Position numbers and translations under genes: made by a program. Below are positions 6,091-13,866 of a stretch of 24,189 nucleotides of DNA, one piece after another. The DNA is from SHZI01 sp964391025. Its GTDB lineage: Bacteria; Pseudomonadota; Gammaproteobacteria; Steroidobacterales; GCA-2729495. Numbering within the stretch: the stretch's first letter is position 1; the number at the start of each line of letters is the position of its first letter. The notes under the pieces are model-generated. The model was not told the DNA's origin and ran no database searches. It saw only the letters and a program-made list of their open reading frames with translations. The stretch is taken from positions 1 through 24,189 of the forward strand of contig CAYMKJ010000071.1 in NCBI GenBank assembly GCA_964391025.1, written 5' to 3'.

Positions 6091-7419
6091 TTACCCGAAG
6101 TAGTCCTTCGGATCGAGGCCGAACGCCCCGGGCTCCAGGCCGCGGAGAATCCAGCGCGCCTCGTCGTCATCGCCGCCGGCCGGCCTCGACTTCAGGTCCA
6201 GCAGCGCGTGCTGGCTGACCGGCGTCTTGTCGGCATTGAGCAGCAGCATCAGCTTGGGCCGCAGGCGGTGCACCCGATTCTGCTCGATCACCAGCGCCAC
6301 TTCGCTCGTGTTCAGTTCCACGAGCGAGCCCGTGGGGAACATGCCCACCGCCTGCACGAACTGCTCCACCAGCTCCCGCTGGAAACCGGTTCCGGAAAGG
6401 CTGTTCAACTCCCGGACGGCGTCGTAAGCGGACTTTGCCGGCGCATAGGGTCGCTTGGTTGTCATGGCCTCGAAGCAGTCGATGAGGCCGGCGATGCGTC
6501 CGAACACCGGAATATCGGCGCCCGCAAGCCTCCTGGGATAGCCCGAACCGTCATGCCGCTCGTGGTGATTCTGGATCATGGCAAGCACATCGGCGTTCAG
6601 GCCCAGCGTCTTCTTGACCAGCTCGAGCCCGACGGCCACATGCTTCTCAACGATGGTCTGCTCCACAGCGTCCAGCGGACCCGCCTTGGCGAGCACGTCC
6701 CCAGGAAGCTTGGCATTGCCGAGATCGAGCAACATGCCGCCGAGAGCGAGTGTCTCGAGGCCGGCTCGTTCAAAGCCCAGATGGCGCGCCAGAATAACCG
6801 CCCACACGGCGCTGCCGATAGAGCGATGCGGACCCGTGGTTTGGCGCTTGCGCAGGCCGACCAGCCAGGCCATCGCGTCCTGGTTGCGCAGGATGCTGTC
6901 GATCAGCGGCCCGATGACCACCTTGAGCCGTGCCGTATCCAGTCCCCGTCCCTGCTGAAACTGCTCGAGCGCGTCGCTGAGAACGGCGGCGGCCGTGTCG
7001 TAGGCAAGCGCCGCCTTTGGCGCTTCGAGCCGGGTGGGGATGACATTGCGGTAGTTCTTCGTCTGAAAGAAGCTCGCGAGTGTTCCTGTGCGGTCCAGCC
7101 GAGTGAGGGCGTCGAACAAGCGACGCTGCGGGCTGGGCCGCTTGGCGTGTTCCAGACGGGTGGCCGGGGTGGCCAGCGACTGCACGTATTGCTCTGCCCG
7201 GCGGCGGGCCTCCATCACCCTGTCCTTCGACACGGAGCCCTGAGTCGCGTCCACGTAAACGTGCTTGCAGAAGTTCCGCAGCAGCTTCAGATCCTTTTCG
7301 TCGCGGATCTCGAAGCCCTTGAACAGAAAGGGTGTTTCCAGCCATGGGCGATCGAGCTGCGCCACGTACATGCCGCACTCGAGGTTGGTGGTTTCGATTT
7401 TGAGGCGTTTGAGGAGCAC
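6091..7419 (-). CDS. DUF3391 / HD-GYP protein with degenerate HD motif
   Basis: The N-terminus (about residues 5-130) is a DUF3391 domain (ECGMYVAQLDRPW, ETPFLFKGFEI), followed by an HD-GYP domain (about residues 195-340). The GYP half is intact: HHERHDGSGYP, then the downstream DCFEAMTTKRPY. The HD half is not: the usual LLHDIGK reads MLLDLGN, so the metal-binding His and the Lys are lost while Asp is kept. HD-GYP enzymes hydrolyse cyclic di-GMP. Loss of this His predicts weak or no activity, or a binding role. Start choice: GTG at 7417-7419 sits seven bases after AAGGG, whereas the TTG two codons earlier is only one base from it. It is transcribed toward the YceI gene. Confidence 0.88.
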   Translation of the reverse strand: MLLKRLKIETTNLECGMYVAQLDRPWLETPFLFKGFEIRDEKDLKLLRNFCKHVYVDATQGSVSKDRVMEARRRAEQYVQSLATPATRLEHAKRPSPQRRLFDALTRLDRTGTLASFFQTKNYRNVIPTRLEAPKAALAYDTAAAVLSDALEQFQQGRGLDTARLKVVIGPLIDSILRNQDAMAWLVGLRKRQTTGPHRSIGSAVWAVILARHLGFERAGLETLALGGMLLDLGNAKLPGDVLAKAGPLDAVEQTIVEKHVAVGLELVKKTLGLNADVLAMIQNHHERHDGSGYPRRLAGADIPVFGRIAGLIDCFEAMTTKRPYAPAKSAYDAVRELNSLSGTGFQRELVEQFVQAVGMFPTGSLVELNTSEVALVIEQNRVHRLRPKLMLLLNADKTPVSQHALLDLKSRPAGGDDDEARWILRGLEPGAFGLDPKDYFG

Positions 7420-7528
7420 GGACAAACCCTTGCGACCGGCATCCGGCCGGCAGGCACCATTGCCATAATATTCAGGGTCCCCCGTCCTGGTCGGGCGGCG
7501 GTCACACTTTAATCATCCGCAGGCGCTC

Positions 7529-8164
7529 CTACGCCGAGCACTTCACGCCGGTGCCACCCAGACCGCAATACCCGCCAGGGTTCTTGGCCAGGTACTGCTG
7601 GTGGTAGTCCTCGGCGTAGTAGAAGGCGGGTGCCTGCAGGATCTCGGTGGTAATCGGCCCGTAGCCCGCCTGGCGGAGCCCCGCCTCAAACGCCGTCTTC
7701 GAGCGGTGCGCCGCATCTCGCTGTTCCTCGTCGAAGCAGTAGATGCCAGACCGGTACTGCGTCCCCGCGTCGTTGCCCTGGCGCATCCCCTGGGTAGGAT
7801 CGTGGGCCTCCCAGAACACCGTGAGCAGCTGCGCGTAACTCACCTCATTCGGGTCGAAGACAACCAGCACCACTTCGTTATGGCCCGTCTGGCCCGTGCA
7901 CACTTCCTCGTAGGTCGGATTCTGCGTCAGGCCCGCCGCATAACCCACGGCCGTGGAGAAGACACCCGGCACCTGCCAGAACTTGCGCTCTGCGCCCCAG
8001 AAACAGCCGAGGCCGAATATCGCCTGGCTGAGGTGGGCGGGAAACGGTGCCTTCAGGCTGTGGCCGTTGACGAAGTGCTTCTCGGGAACCGGCATTGCAG
8101 ACGCGCGGCCGGGCAGTGCAGTGCTGGCCGTCGGCATCTCAAGGGATTTCTTGCGCAGCCACAT
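7529..8164 (-). CDS. msrA: Peptide-methionine (S)-S-oxide reductase MsrA
   Basis: The 211-residue protein closely follows enterobacterial MsrA in length and layout. It has LPGR and VNGHS near the start, the catalytic GCFWG (Cys54), the conserved FWEAHDPTQGMRQGNDAGTQ block, YYAEDYHQQYL, and a C-terminal NPGGYCGLGG plus a final Cys that serve as resolving cysteines. It reduces the S-epimer of methionine sulfoxide in cytosolic proteins using thioredoxin. Start choice: ATG at 8162-8164 gives an N-terminus (MWLRKKSLEM) matching the family; the longer frame upstream lacks support. It is divergent from the TPR/TonB gene at 8268. Confidence 0.95.
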   Translation of the reverse strand: MWLRKKSLEMPTASTALPGRASAMPVPEKHFVNGHSLKAPFPAHLSQAIFGLGCFWGAERKFWQVPGVFSTAVGYAAGLTQNPTYEEVCTGQTGHNEVVLVVFDPNEVSYAQLLTVFWEAHDPTQGMRQGNDAGTQYRSGIYCFDEEQRDAAHRSKTAFEAGLRQAGYGPITTEILQAPAFYYAEDYHQQYLAKNPGGYCGLGGTGVKCSA

Positions 8165-8230
8165 GGCGTTGACCTCGACGTCCTGCTGGGTTGAGGTTGC
8201 CATAGTGCCAGCAACGGTTACAGGCAGCGT

Positions 8231-8251
8231 AGAGCGGTACCGGGTACCTCT
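8231..8251. promoter_or_regulatory. Inverted repeat between msrA and the TPR/TonB gene
   Basis: AGAGCGGTACC (8231-8241) and GGTACCTCT (8243-8251) form an imperfect palindrome (one bulged base) in the 103-base divergent intergenic region, 17 bases upstream of the ATG at 8268. It could be an operator or a 5' leader hairpin. No clear promoter hexamers were found. Confidence 0.3.
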
Positions 8252-8267
8252 GTTACCTTGGGTGGTA

Positions 8268-9689
8268 ATGCGCATCCCCGCCCTTCTCGCTGCACTGCTT
8301 CTCGTCGCCCTCGGCGCTGACGCCAGCGGGGCGGATGCAGGCGCCGATCCCGCCGGCGCTCCGCTGGCACTCACCCCACAGCGCGACGCCGCGGAGGAAC
8401 GCTACCTGCGGCTGATGGCTGAAGGCCGGAATGCGGAGGCCATCGCCGCCGGTCAGGAAGTGCTGACACTGACCCGGCAGCTGCACGGGGACGACAGCCT
8501 CGAACTGGCGAGCCCCCTGACCAATCTCGCCACGGCGCAGCTGCGCAATGGCGACCTGCGCGACGCAGAGGCCAGCTACCAGGCAGCGATTGCCCTGCTG
8601 GAGAAGCGCGACGGATTTCTATCGCTGCGGCTGGTTAACCCGCTGGCAGGGCTTGGCGAGACCTATGTGCGCAGCGAGCAGTATCCCCTGGCCACGGAAG
8701 CGTACGAACGCGCGCTGCGCGTGAATCACGTGAACGAAGGCTTCTACAACCTCGAACAGATCAAGATCCGGGATGGCCTGACCGAGAGTTACCTCGGCCT
8801 GCAGAACATCGAGAAGGCCAACTTTCATCAGGAAGCGGAGGTCTATGTCCAACAGCGCAAGCTCGGCAAGGACAATCCGGAGTTCGTCGGGGCCCTCACC
8901 AAGCTTGGCCGCTGGTACGACCGCACCGGCCAGGCGGAGTCTGCCCGGTTCGTTTACCAGAGCGCAGCCCGGCTGGTCGAGAAGGCGGACGGCGAAAAGT
9001 CGCCGACGCTGGTCGATCCGCTGATTGCCATTGCAGAGACCTACCGGGATCAGGCCCTGCTACCGCCCGACCCGCAATCCAGCCAGTCCCCGGATACCTT
9101 GCTGCCGATGAGCAGCGCGATGCTGCGCAAAGCCCTCGCTATCGTGGAACAGCAACAACCACCGGATCCGGCACAAAAAGCCCGGATTCTCGTGGCGCTC
9201 GGCGACCTCTACATGATGTGGGACAAGCGAAACATGGCTGTCGACCGCTACCGGGAAGCCTGGCGGGCCCTCTCGGCAGACCCGGCCCTTGAAGTGCGGC
9301 GGGACGAGTATTTCGCGCGGCCGGTGCGCATCATGGGTCCCGTGCCACCGGCGATCTTCCCGGTGCCCTCGCGCAAAGCGGCACCACCGGCCGTGAAAGA
9401 TCTCGAACCCGGCTTTGTCGTCGTCCGCTTCAGTGTGGATCAGCTCGGCCGCGTCAGCGACGCAACGGTCATCGAGGCGGATCCGGCTAATCTGCTGGAG
9501 GAGCGGGTGGCCCTGGCGGCGAAGAACGCCCTGTTCCGCCCGCGCTACGTGGATGGTGCGCCCGTGGCGACCACCGGGCTCATCCTCCGGCACCAGTTCC
9601 GGTACGCGCCCAGGAAACTCGACAAGAAGGACGCGCCGCCTGTTGATGAAGGCAGCAAGCCGCTGGAGCAACCGACGTCCGGCGCCTGA
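8268..9689 (+). CDS. Periplasmic TPR protein with TonB C-terminal domain
   Basis: The 473-residue product has a cleavable signal peptide (about residues 1-22, RIPALLAALLLVALGADASG). A long helical tetratricopeptide region follows (about residues 35-365; repeats such as LTNLATAQLRNGDLRDAEASYQ and YLATEAYERAL-like units). A TonB C-terminal fold closes it (about residues 378-455; VVRFSVDQLGRVSDATVIEADP, AAKNALFRPRYVDG). Classical TonB has a membrane anchor and a proline-rich spacer, which are absent here, so this is likely a soluble periplasmic protein. Start choice: ATG at 8268 begins a proper signal peptide; the frame stays open far upstream only because it runs antisense to msrA. The ribosome site is weak. 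The function is not established. Confidence 0.75.
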   Translation: MRIPALLAALLLVALGADASGADAGADPAGAPLALTPQRDAAEERYLRLMAEGRNAEAIAAGQEVLTLTRQLHGDDSLELASPLTNLATAQLRNGDLRDAEASYQAAIALLEKRDGFLSLRLVNPLAGLGETYVRSEQYPLATEAYERALRVNHVNEGFYNLEQIKIRDGLTESYLGLQNIEKANFHQEAEVYVQQRKLGKDNPEFVGALTKLGRWYDRTGQAESARFVYQSAARLVEKADGEKSPTLVDPLIAIAETYRDQALLPPDPQSSQSPDTLLPMSSAMLRKALAIVEQQQPPDPAQKARILVALGDLYMMWDKRNMAVDRYREAWRALSADPALEVRRDEYFARPVRIMGPVPPAIFPVPSRKAAPPAVKDLEPGFVVVRFSVDQLGRVSDATVIEADPANLLEERVALAAKNALFRPRYVDGAPVATTGLILRHQFRYAPRKLDKKDAPPVDEGSKPLEQPTSGA

Positions 9690-9709
9690 GGTCTAGAAAC
9701 CGGCGTCGG
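9672..9709. terminator. Hairpin between convergent genes
   Basis: CCGACGTCCGG (9672-9682) can pair with CCGGCGTCGG (9700-9709) with one bulged base. The loop holds the stop codons of both convergent genes (9689 and 9693). There is no T tract, so it is at best a weak bidirectional terminator. Confidence 0.35.
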
Positions 9710-10073
9710 CGCAACAGCGCGCCAGTTCGCGCTCATCAGCCGAGCCGGCTGCACAGTCCCGGCCAGACTCATTCGCGCTCAAGTCCCGGCGCTCGAACTT
9801 CCCTGGCCCGAACAGGTCCGCGATCTCCTTGCCGTAGCCCGCCGTCCAGCCAGGGAATCGGCCACAGCGGAGCACAATGGTGCCGCTAGCGAGACAATGC
9901 TGGCGGCTGTCCGGCAGGCCAGCCAGCTTGAGCGAATCTAGCGTCTGCTGGATACAGCTCGAGGCGGGAGCGCGGGGCGTGGAGGCGCAGGACGCAACGG
10001 CCAGTCCAAAAACGATCAGCCAGCAGCGGTCTTGAGCCCATCCTGTGTCGTGGCCTCTGCCCCCAACGCGCAT
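9693..10073 (-). CDS. Small cysteine-rich lipoprotein, unknown function
   Basis: The 126-residue protein begins with a short polar start, a hydrophobic core (WLIVFGLAVA) and a lipobox-like AVASC (Cys29), so it is probably a lipoprotein. The mature part has five more cysteines (SSCIQQ, HCLAS, LRCGR, DCAAG, then the CC of ARCCADAGF), suggesting disulfides in the periplasm. I recognise this only as a conserved hypothetical family in gammaproteobacteria. Start choice: ATG at 10071-10073 has GGAAAGAG six bases upstream. It is convergent with the TPR/TonB gene and divergent from the DUF547 gene. Confidence 0.65.
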   Translation of the reverse strand: MRVGGRGHDTGWAQDRCWLIVFGLAVASCASTPRAPASSCIQQTLDSLKLAGLPDSRQHCLASGTIVLRCGRFPGWTAGYGKEIADLFGPGKFERRDLSANESGRDCAAGSADERELARCCADAGF

Positions 10074-10121
10074 CCAAAACTCTTTCCGGAACGTAATTCG
10101 GGAGTGCGCTTAGAATACTCC

Positions 10122-10865
10122 ATGCTTAATCCTCTGCCCGGCGTGCTGCTGTGCCTTGTGAGCCTGTCGGCGAGTGCGGCACTGCCCAGCACCGATGATT
10201 TCGACGCCGTTCTTCTGCGCAACGTGCGCAATGGCTTCGTGGACTATGACGGTATCAAGGCCGACCCGGCCTTTGGCCGCTTCGTGACGGGGCTCGCCAC
10301 TGCAAGCACCGCCGACCTGGACGAACGCAACAGCCGCCTCGCGCTCCTGATCAACGCCTACAACGCGTTCGCCATCCGGGGGATTCTCGACGGCTACTCC
10401 CCCGCGTCGATGCTGGGTCGCTATACCTTTTTCAAGCGCAACGAATACGGGCTGCTGGGCGAGAAAACGACCCTCGAGGACCTTGAGCACGGCCAGATCC
10501 TGCCGCTCGGTGAACCTCGGATCCACTTCGCCATTGTCTGCGCGTCCATCTCCTGCCCCCGCCTCGCCAATCAGGCCTACGCACCGGCAGAGCTCGAAGC
10601 GCAGCTGGAGAGTGCAGCCCGGGCCTTTGCCAACGACGGCGCGCGAAATCGCTACGACGTGCAGCGGCAGCTCGCCTTCCTGTCGAGCATCTTCGACTGG
10701 TACCAGGCGGACTTCATCAAGGCCGCGGGCTCGACGCAGAAGTACCTCGCCCGCTATGTCAGCGACCCGGCCGCCAGGGAGCTGCTGGCCCGGGACGGCT
10801 TCAAGGTCCGGTTTGTGGATTACGACTGGGACCTGAACGGCGTCTACCGGGGCAAACCAGACTGA
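10122..10865 (+). CDS. DUF547 domain secreted protein
   Basis: The 247-residue protein has a signal peptide (about residues 1-20, LPGVLLCLVSLSASA). A DUF547 domain covers most of the rest: LALLINAYNAFAIRGIL, LEDLEHGQIL, HFAIVCASISCPRL with its paired cysteines, and a late FLSSIFDWYQADF. DUF547 proteins are common exported proteins of gammaproteobacteria with unknown biochemistry. Start choice: ATG at 10122 begins the signal peptide; the longer GTG frame upstream overlaps the divergent gene. A TAGAAT at 10111-10116 looks like a -10 but is very close to the ATG. msrP follows after 72 bases on the same strand, so the genes may be cotranscribed. Confidence 0.85.
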   Translation: MLNPLPGVLLCLVSLSASAALPSTDDFDAVLLRNVRNGFVDYDGIKADPAFGRFVTGLATASTADLDERNSRLALLINAYNAFAIRGILDGYSPASMLGRYTFFKRNEYGLLGEKTTLEDLEHGQILPLGEPRIHFAIVCASISCPRLANQAYAPAELEAQLESAARAFANDGARNRYDVQRQLAFLSSIFDWYQADFIKAAGSTQKYLARYVSDPAARELLARDGFKVRFVDYDWDLNGVYRGKPD

Positions 10866-10937
10866 CTGTAAGGAAACGGACAACCCCCGCGTCCAAACCC
10901 CATTAATTGCCAGAATCATCGATTGCGAGGCTCGGGC

Positions 10938-11909
10938 GTGCTCATCAGGAAACCGGCTGACATAAAACCCTCCGAAATCACCCCGGAGAGCGTGTTCTTG
11001 AACCGTCGAACCCTGTTGCGGTCCGCCGGTTTTCTCGGCGCCAGCACCCTGCTTTCCCAGGCCCTGGCAGCAGATGACGGGATTCCGCTGCAGTACAAAC
11101 GCCTGGCGGGCATCCGCCCGAGTGCTCTGAGCACGAAGGATGCGCCGAACAAATTCGACGAAATCACGGGCTACAACAACTACTACGAGTTCGGCACCGG
11201 CAAGACCGATCCTGCGGCGGACTCCGGCAAGTTCCGTCCCCAGCCCTGGAAGGTGAAGATCGACGGCGAGGCCGAAGTCACCGGCACCTTTGACTACGAC
11301 ACGATCGTCAAGCCACACACCCTCGAGGAGCGCATCTACCGGTTCCGCTGCGTGGAAGCCTGGTCGATGATCGTGCCGTGGGTGGGCATTCCGCTGGGGG
11401 ACGTGCTCAAGCGGTACAAGCCCACCTCAAAGGCCAAATACGTCGCCTTCGAGACGGTGGTACGGCCTGCGGAAATGCCGGGCCAGAAGTACCCGGTGCT
11501 CGACTGGCCCTACGTGGAGGGCCTGACCATGGCCGAGGCGATGCACCCGCTGACGCTCCTGGTGGTGGGTGTGTATGGCGTGGAATTGCCCAACCAGAAC
11601 GGTGCTCCAATCCGGCTAATCGTGCCCTGGAAGTACGGCTTCAAGAGCATCAAGTCGATCGTCCGCATCAGCTTCACGGAGAAACAACCGCCGACCACCT
11701 GGAATCTCTCCGGGCCGGATGAGTACGGCTTCTACGCCAATGTGAACCCGGCGGTGGATCACCCCCGCTGGAGTCAGGCGACGGAACGGCGGGTGTCCTC
11801 CGGCCTCGGCAGCCTGTTCGCCGCCCGTCAGCCCACGCTGCCCTTCAATGGCTACGGAGCCCAGGTCGCGTCGCTGTACCAGGGCCTGGATCTCGCCAGG
11901 AACTTCTGA
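10938..11909 (+). CDS. msrP: MsrP, periplasmic methionine-sulfoxide reductase catalytic subunit
   Basis: The 323-residue molybdoenzyme follows E. coli MsrP (YedY) block by block. It has a Tat signal with twin arginines (Arg23-Arg24, LNRRTLLRSAGFLG), GYNNYYEFG, LEERIYRFRCVEAWSM with the molybdenum-ligand Cys138, KYVAFETV, YVEGLTMAEAMHPLTL, and a C-terminus with YANVNPAVDHPRWSQATER. It repairs oxidised methionine in periplasmic proteins, with electrons from MsrQ. Start choice: GTG at 10938 is exactly seven bases after GAGG (10927-10930), whereas the TTG at 10923 has no ribosome site. msrQ starts five bases after the stop. Confidence 0.96.
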   Translation: MLIRKPADIKPSEITPESVFLNRRTLLRSAGFLGASTLLSQALAADDGIPLQYKRLAGIRPSALSTKDAPNKFDEITGYNNYYEFGTGKTDPAADSGKFRPQPWKVKIDGEAEVTGTFDYDTIVKPHTLEERIYRFRCVEAWSMIVPWVGIPLGDVLKRYKPTSKAKYVAFETVVRPAEMPGQKYPVLDWPYVEGLTMAEAMHPLTLLVVGVYGVELPNQNGAPIRLIVPWKYGFKSIKSIVRISFTEKQPPTTWNLSGPDEYGFYANVNPAVDHPRWSQATERRVSSGLGSLFAARQPTLPFNGYGAQVASLYQGLDLARNF

Positions 11910-11913
11910 GCTT

Positions 11914-12543
11914 ATGGTGACGCAGCGCCAGGTGCGGTTGTACTGGCGCCCGCTGGCCCACGCCGCCTGCGCGCTGCCGCTGTTGTTCCTGTTCCTGGAA
12001 CTCGCCGAAGTTGGCGGGCTGGGTCTGGGTCCAAACCCGCAGCTGGTGATCCGGGACTTCCTGGGCGAGTGGGGTCTGCGCCTACTGCTCGTGACGCTGG
12101 CGATGACCCCGTTGCGCCAGGTCACGGGCAAGCCCTGGCCCCTGCAGTTCCGCCGTCTGCTCGGCCTCTGGAGTTTCGCCTACCTGGCCCTGCACTTCGT
12201 CACGTACTTTTTCCTGGACCGGTCGCTGGATTTGCCGGTGATCATCGAGGACATCGTGAAGCGGCCCTTCATCACCATCGGCTTTGGGGCCTTCACGCTG
12301 ATGATCCCGCTGGCCGTGACGTCCACGCTCGGCTGGCGCCGAAAGCTCGGCGCCCACTGGCTGACCCTGCACAAGCTCGTGTACCCGATTGCCATCCTCG
12401 GCTGCTGGCACTTCTACTGGCTGGTGAAGAAGGACGTGCGCGAGCCGCTGATCTACTGCGGCATCCTGGCGGTGCTGCTGGGCTTCCGGGTGTGGAAGTC
12501 TCGCGCGAGAAATGGGGCCATGCCTCATTTCGGAAAGAAATGA
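11914..12543 (+). CDS. msrQ: MsrQ, heme-binding membrane subunit of MsrPQ
   Basis: The 209-residue protein has about six membrane segments and the conserved histidines of the YedZ/MsrQ family (in LALHFVTYF, LTLHKLVYP and CWHFYWLV), which bind heme and pass electrons from the quinone pool or a flavin reductase to MsrP. It starts five bases after msrP, so the pair is an operon. ATG at 11914 is chosen; a GTG follows directly. The last 11 residues (RNGAMPHFGKK) and the stop codon are encoded by the left part of the hairpin repeat at 12507-12561. The natural C-terminus has thus been replaced or extended by the repeat; the catalytic core is unaffected. Confidence 0.95.
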   Translation: MVTQRQVRLYWRPLAHAACALPLLFLFLELAEVGGLGLGPNPQLVIRDFLGEWGLRLLLVTLAMTPLRQVTGKPWPLQFRRLLGLWSFAYLALHFVTYFFLDRSLDLPVIIEDIVKRPFITIGFGAFTLMIPLAVTSTLGWRRKLGAHWLTLHKLVYPIAILGCWHFYWLVKKDVREPLIYCGILAVLLGFRVWKSRARNGAMPHFGKK

Positions 12544-12561
12544 GGCATGGCCCCATTTCTC
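12507..12561. repeat. Hairpin repeat A (REP-like), 25-bp perfect stem
   Basis: Arms at 12507-12531 and 12537-12561 are perfect reverse complements around a five-base loop (GGAAA). The left arm reads GAGAAATGGGGCCATGCC and onward. It shares the head AAATGGGG-N-CATGCCT with hairpin B (13807-13866) and AAAT(T)GGGG-N-CA with hairpin C. It contains the stop codon of msrQ and ends four bases from the stop of the convergent amtB, so it also serves as a likely bidirectional terminator. Confidence 0.92.
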
Positions 12562-12565
12562 ACGC

Positions 12566-13789
12566 CTACGACGTAATGTTGTAGCCCCGCTCCTCGTGGA
12601 GGACGAGGTCGAGGCCCTCGTTCTCCTCTTCCGCCGTCACCCGCAGCTCGCAGACCAGGCCTGTCACCTTCAGCAGCAGCCAGGTCATGCCGCCCGACCA
12701 GGCCACCGCGGCAACGGTACCGATCAGTTGCACCACGAGCTGGGCCGCGATCGTCCGGCCGTCCGGGTGGCCGATGCCGCCGAGGGCCGCAGCGCCGAAC
12801 ACCCCGGTGAGCAGCGTACCCATGATCCCGCCAACGCCATGCACCGGAAACACGTCCAGCGAGTCGTCTATCACCAGGCGCCGCTTGACGAACTGGGTGG
12901 CCCAGAAGCACACCGTCCCCGCGAGGAGGCCAATGACCAGCGCGCCGCCAGGACCGACGTAGCCGGAGGCGGGCGTGATCGTGCCGAGCCCGGCCACCAT
13001 GCCCGTGACGATGCCCAGTACGCTGGGCTTGCCGAAACGCAGCCACTCCTGAGCCATCCACGCCACGCAGCCCGCGGCCGCCGCCGTGTGCGTCACGAGC
13101 ATGGCCATGCCGGCAGAACCGTTGGCGGCCAGAGCGCTGCCGGCATTGAAGCCGAACCAGCCGACCCAGAGCATGCCGGCACCGGTGACCGCAGCGGGCA
13201 GGTTGTGCGGTGTCATGGCCTGGCTGGGAAAGCCGCGACGCTTGCCGATGACGAGGGCCGCAACGAGGGCAGCCACTCCCGCGTTGATGTGGACCACCGA
13301 GCCGCCGGCGAAGTCCAGGAATTTCATCTGGGCCAGCCAGCCACCGCCCCACACCCAGTGGGCCACGGGCAGGTAAACCAGCAACAGCCAGAGCGTAGAG
13401 AAGAGCAGCATGGCGGCAAACCGCATGCGTTCCGCGAACGCACCGACGACCAGCGCGGGCGTGATGATGGCGAAGGTCAACTGGAACATGGCGAAGACGG
13501 ACTCAGGGATAGTGCCCGTGACGGAGTCCACCGTGATGCCGGCAAGCAGGGCTTTGCTCAATCCACCGATCCAGGCCTGGGCAGGCCCGCCATCGCTGAA
13601 GGCCAGGCTGTAGCCAGCCAGTACCCAGACGATGGAGACAACCGCCGCAATCGCGAAGCACTGCATGAGGACTGACAGCACATTGCGACTACGGACCAGG
13701 CCGCCGTAGAACAGCGCGAGCCCCGGCAACGTCATGAAGAGAACCAGGGCGGTTGCGCCAAGCAGCCACGCCGTATCACCGCTGTTCAT
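12566..13789 (-). CDS. amtB: Ammonium transporter AmtB
   Basis: The 407-residue membrane protein has the Amt/MEP/Rh layout with about 11 membrane segments. The first (residues 5-30) holds LPGLALFYGGLVRSRNVLS. The two pore histidines are visible in VVHINAGVAALVA and FPVHGVGGIMGTLLTG. It conducts ammonium across the inner membrane and is gated by the trimeric PII protein GlnK. ATG at 13787-13789 has GGGAG nine bases upstream. It is the second gene after glnK on the minus strand, but a 28-bp perfect hairpin (13807-13866) sits between the two and ends next to the amtB ribosome site, which may alter coupling. It converges on msrQ. Confidence 0.96.
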   Translation of the reverse strand: MNSGDTAWLLGATALVLFMTLPGLALFYGGLVRSRNVLSVLMQCFAIAAVVSIVWVLAGYSLAFSDGGPAQAWIGGLSKALLAGITVDSVTGTIPESVFAMFQLTFAIITPALVVGAFAERMRFAAMLLFSTLWLLLVYLPVAHWVWGGGWLAQMKFLDFAGGSVVHINAGVAALVAALVIGKRRGFPSQAMTPHNLPAAVTGAGMLWVGWFGFNAGSALAANGSAGMAMLVTHTAAAAGCVAWMAQEWLRFGKPSVLGIVTGMVAGLGTITPASGYVGPGGALVIGLLAGTVCFWATQFVKRRLVIDDSLDVFPVHGVGGIMGTLLTGVFGAAALGGIGHPDGRTIAAQLVVQLIGTVAAVAWSGGMTWLLLKVTGLVCELRVTAEEENEGLDLVLHEERGYNITS

Positions 13790-13806
13790 TAACTTGAATC
13801 TCCCGA

Positions 13807-13866
13807 GGGGGAAATGGGGACATGCCTAATTTCCGAGGGGAAATTAGGCATGTCCCCATTTCCCCC
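13807..13866. repeat. Hairpin repeat B (REP-like), 28-bp perfect stem
   Basis: Arms at 13807-13834 and 13839-13866 are perfect reverse complements with a four-base loop (GAGG). The left arm begins GGGGGAAATGGGGACATGCC. The right arm ends on the first base of the reverse-complemented glnK stop codon (13866-13868). The other end lies two or so bases from the amtB Shine-Dalgarno sequence. Sequence family as hairpin A. Confidence 0.92.

Noticed and set aside
6208..7512. 434-codon plus-strand open frame
   Set aside because: Antisense to the HD-GYP gene, no ribosome site and no recognisable domain; a composition shadow.
10110..11318. 402-codon minus-strand open frame
   Set aside because: Antisense to the DUF547 gene and the start of msrP, both clearly real; a shadow.
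12512..13675. 387-codon plus-strand open frame
   Set aside because: Antisense to amtB and begins inside hairpin repeat A; a shadow.
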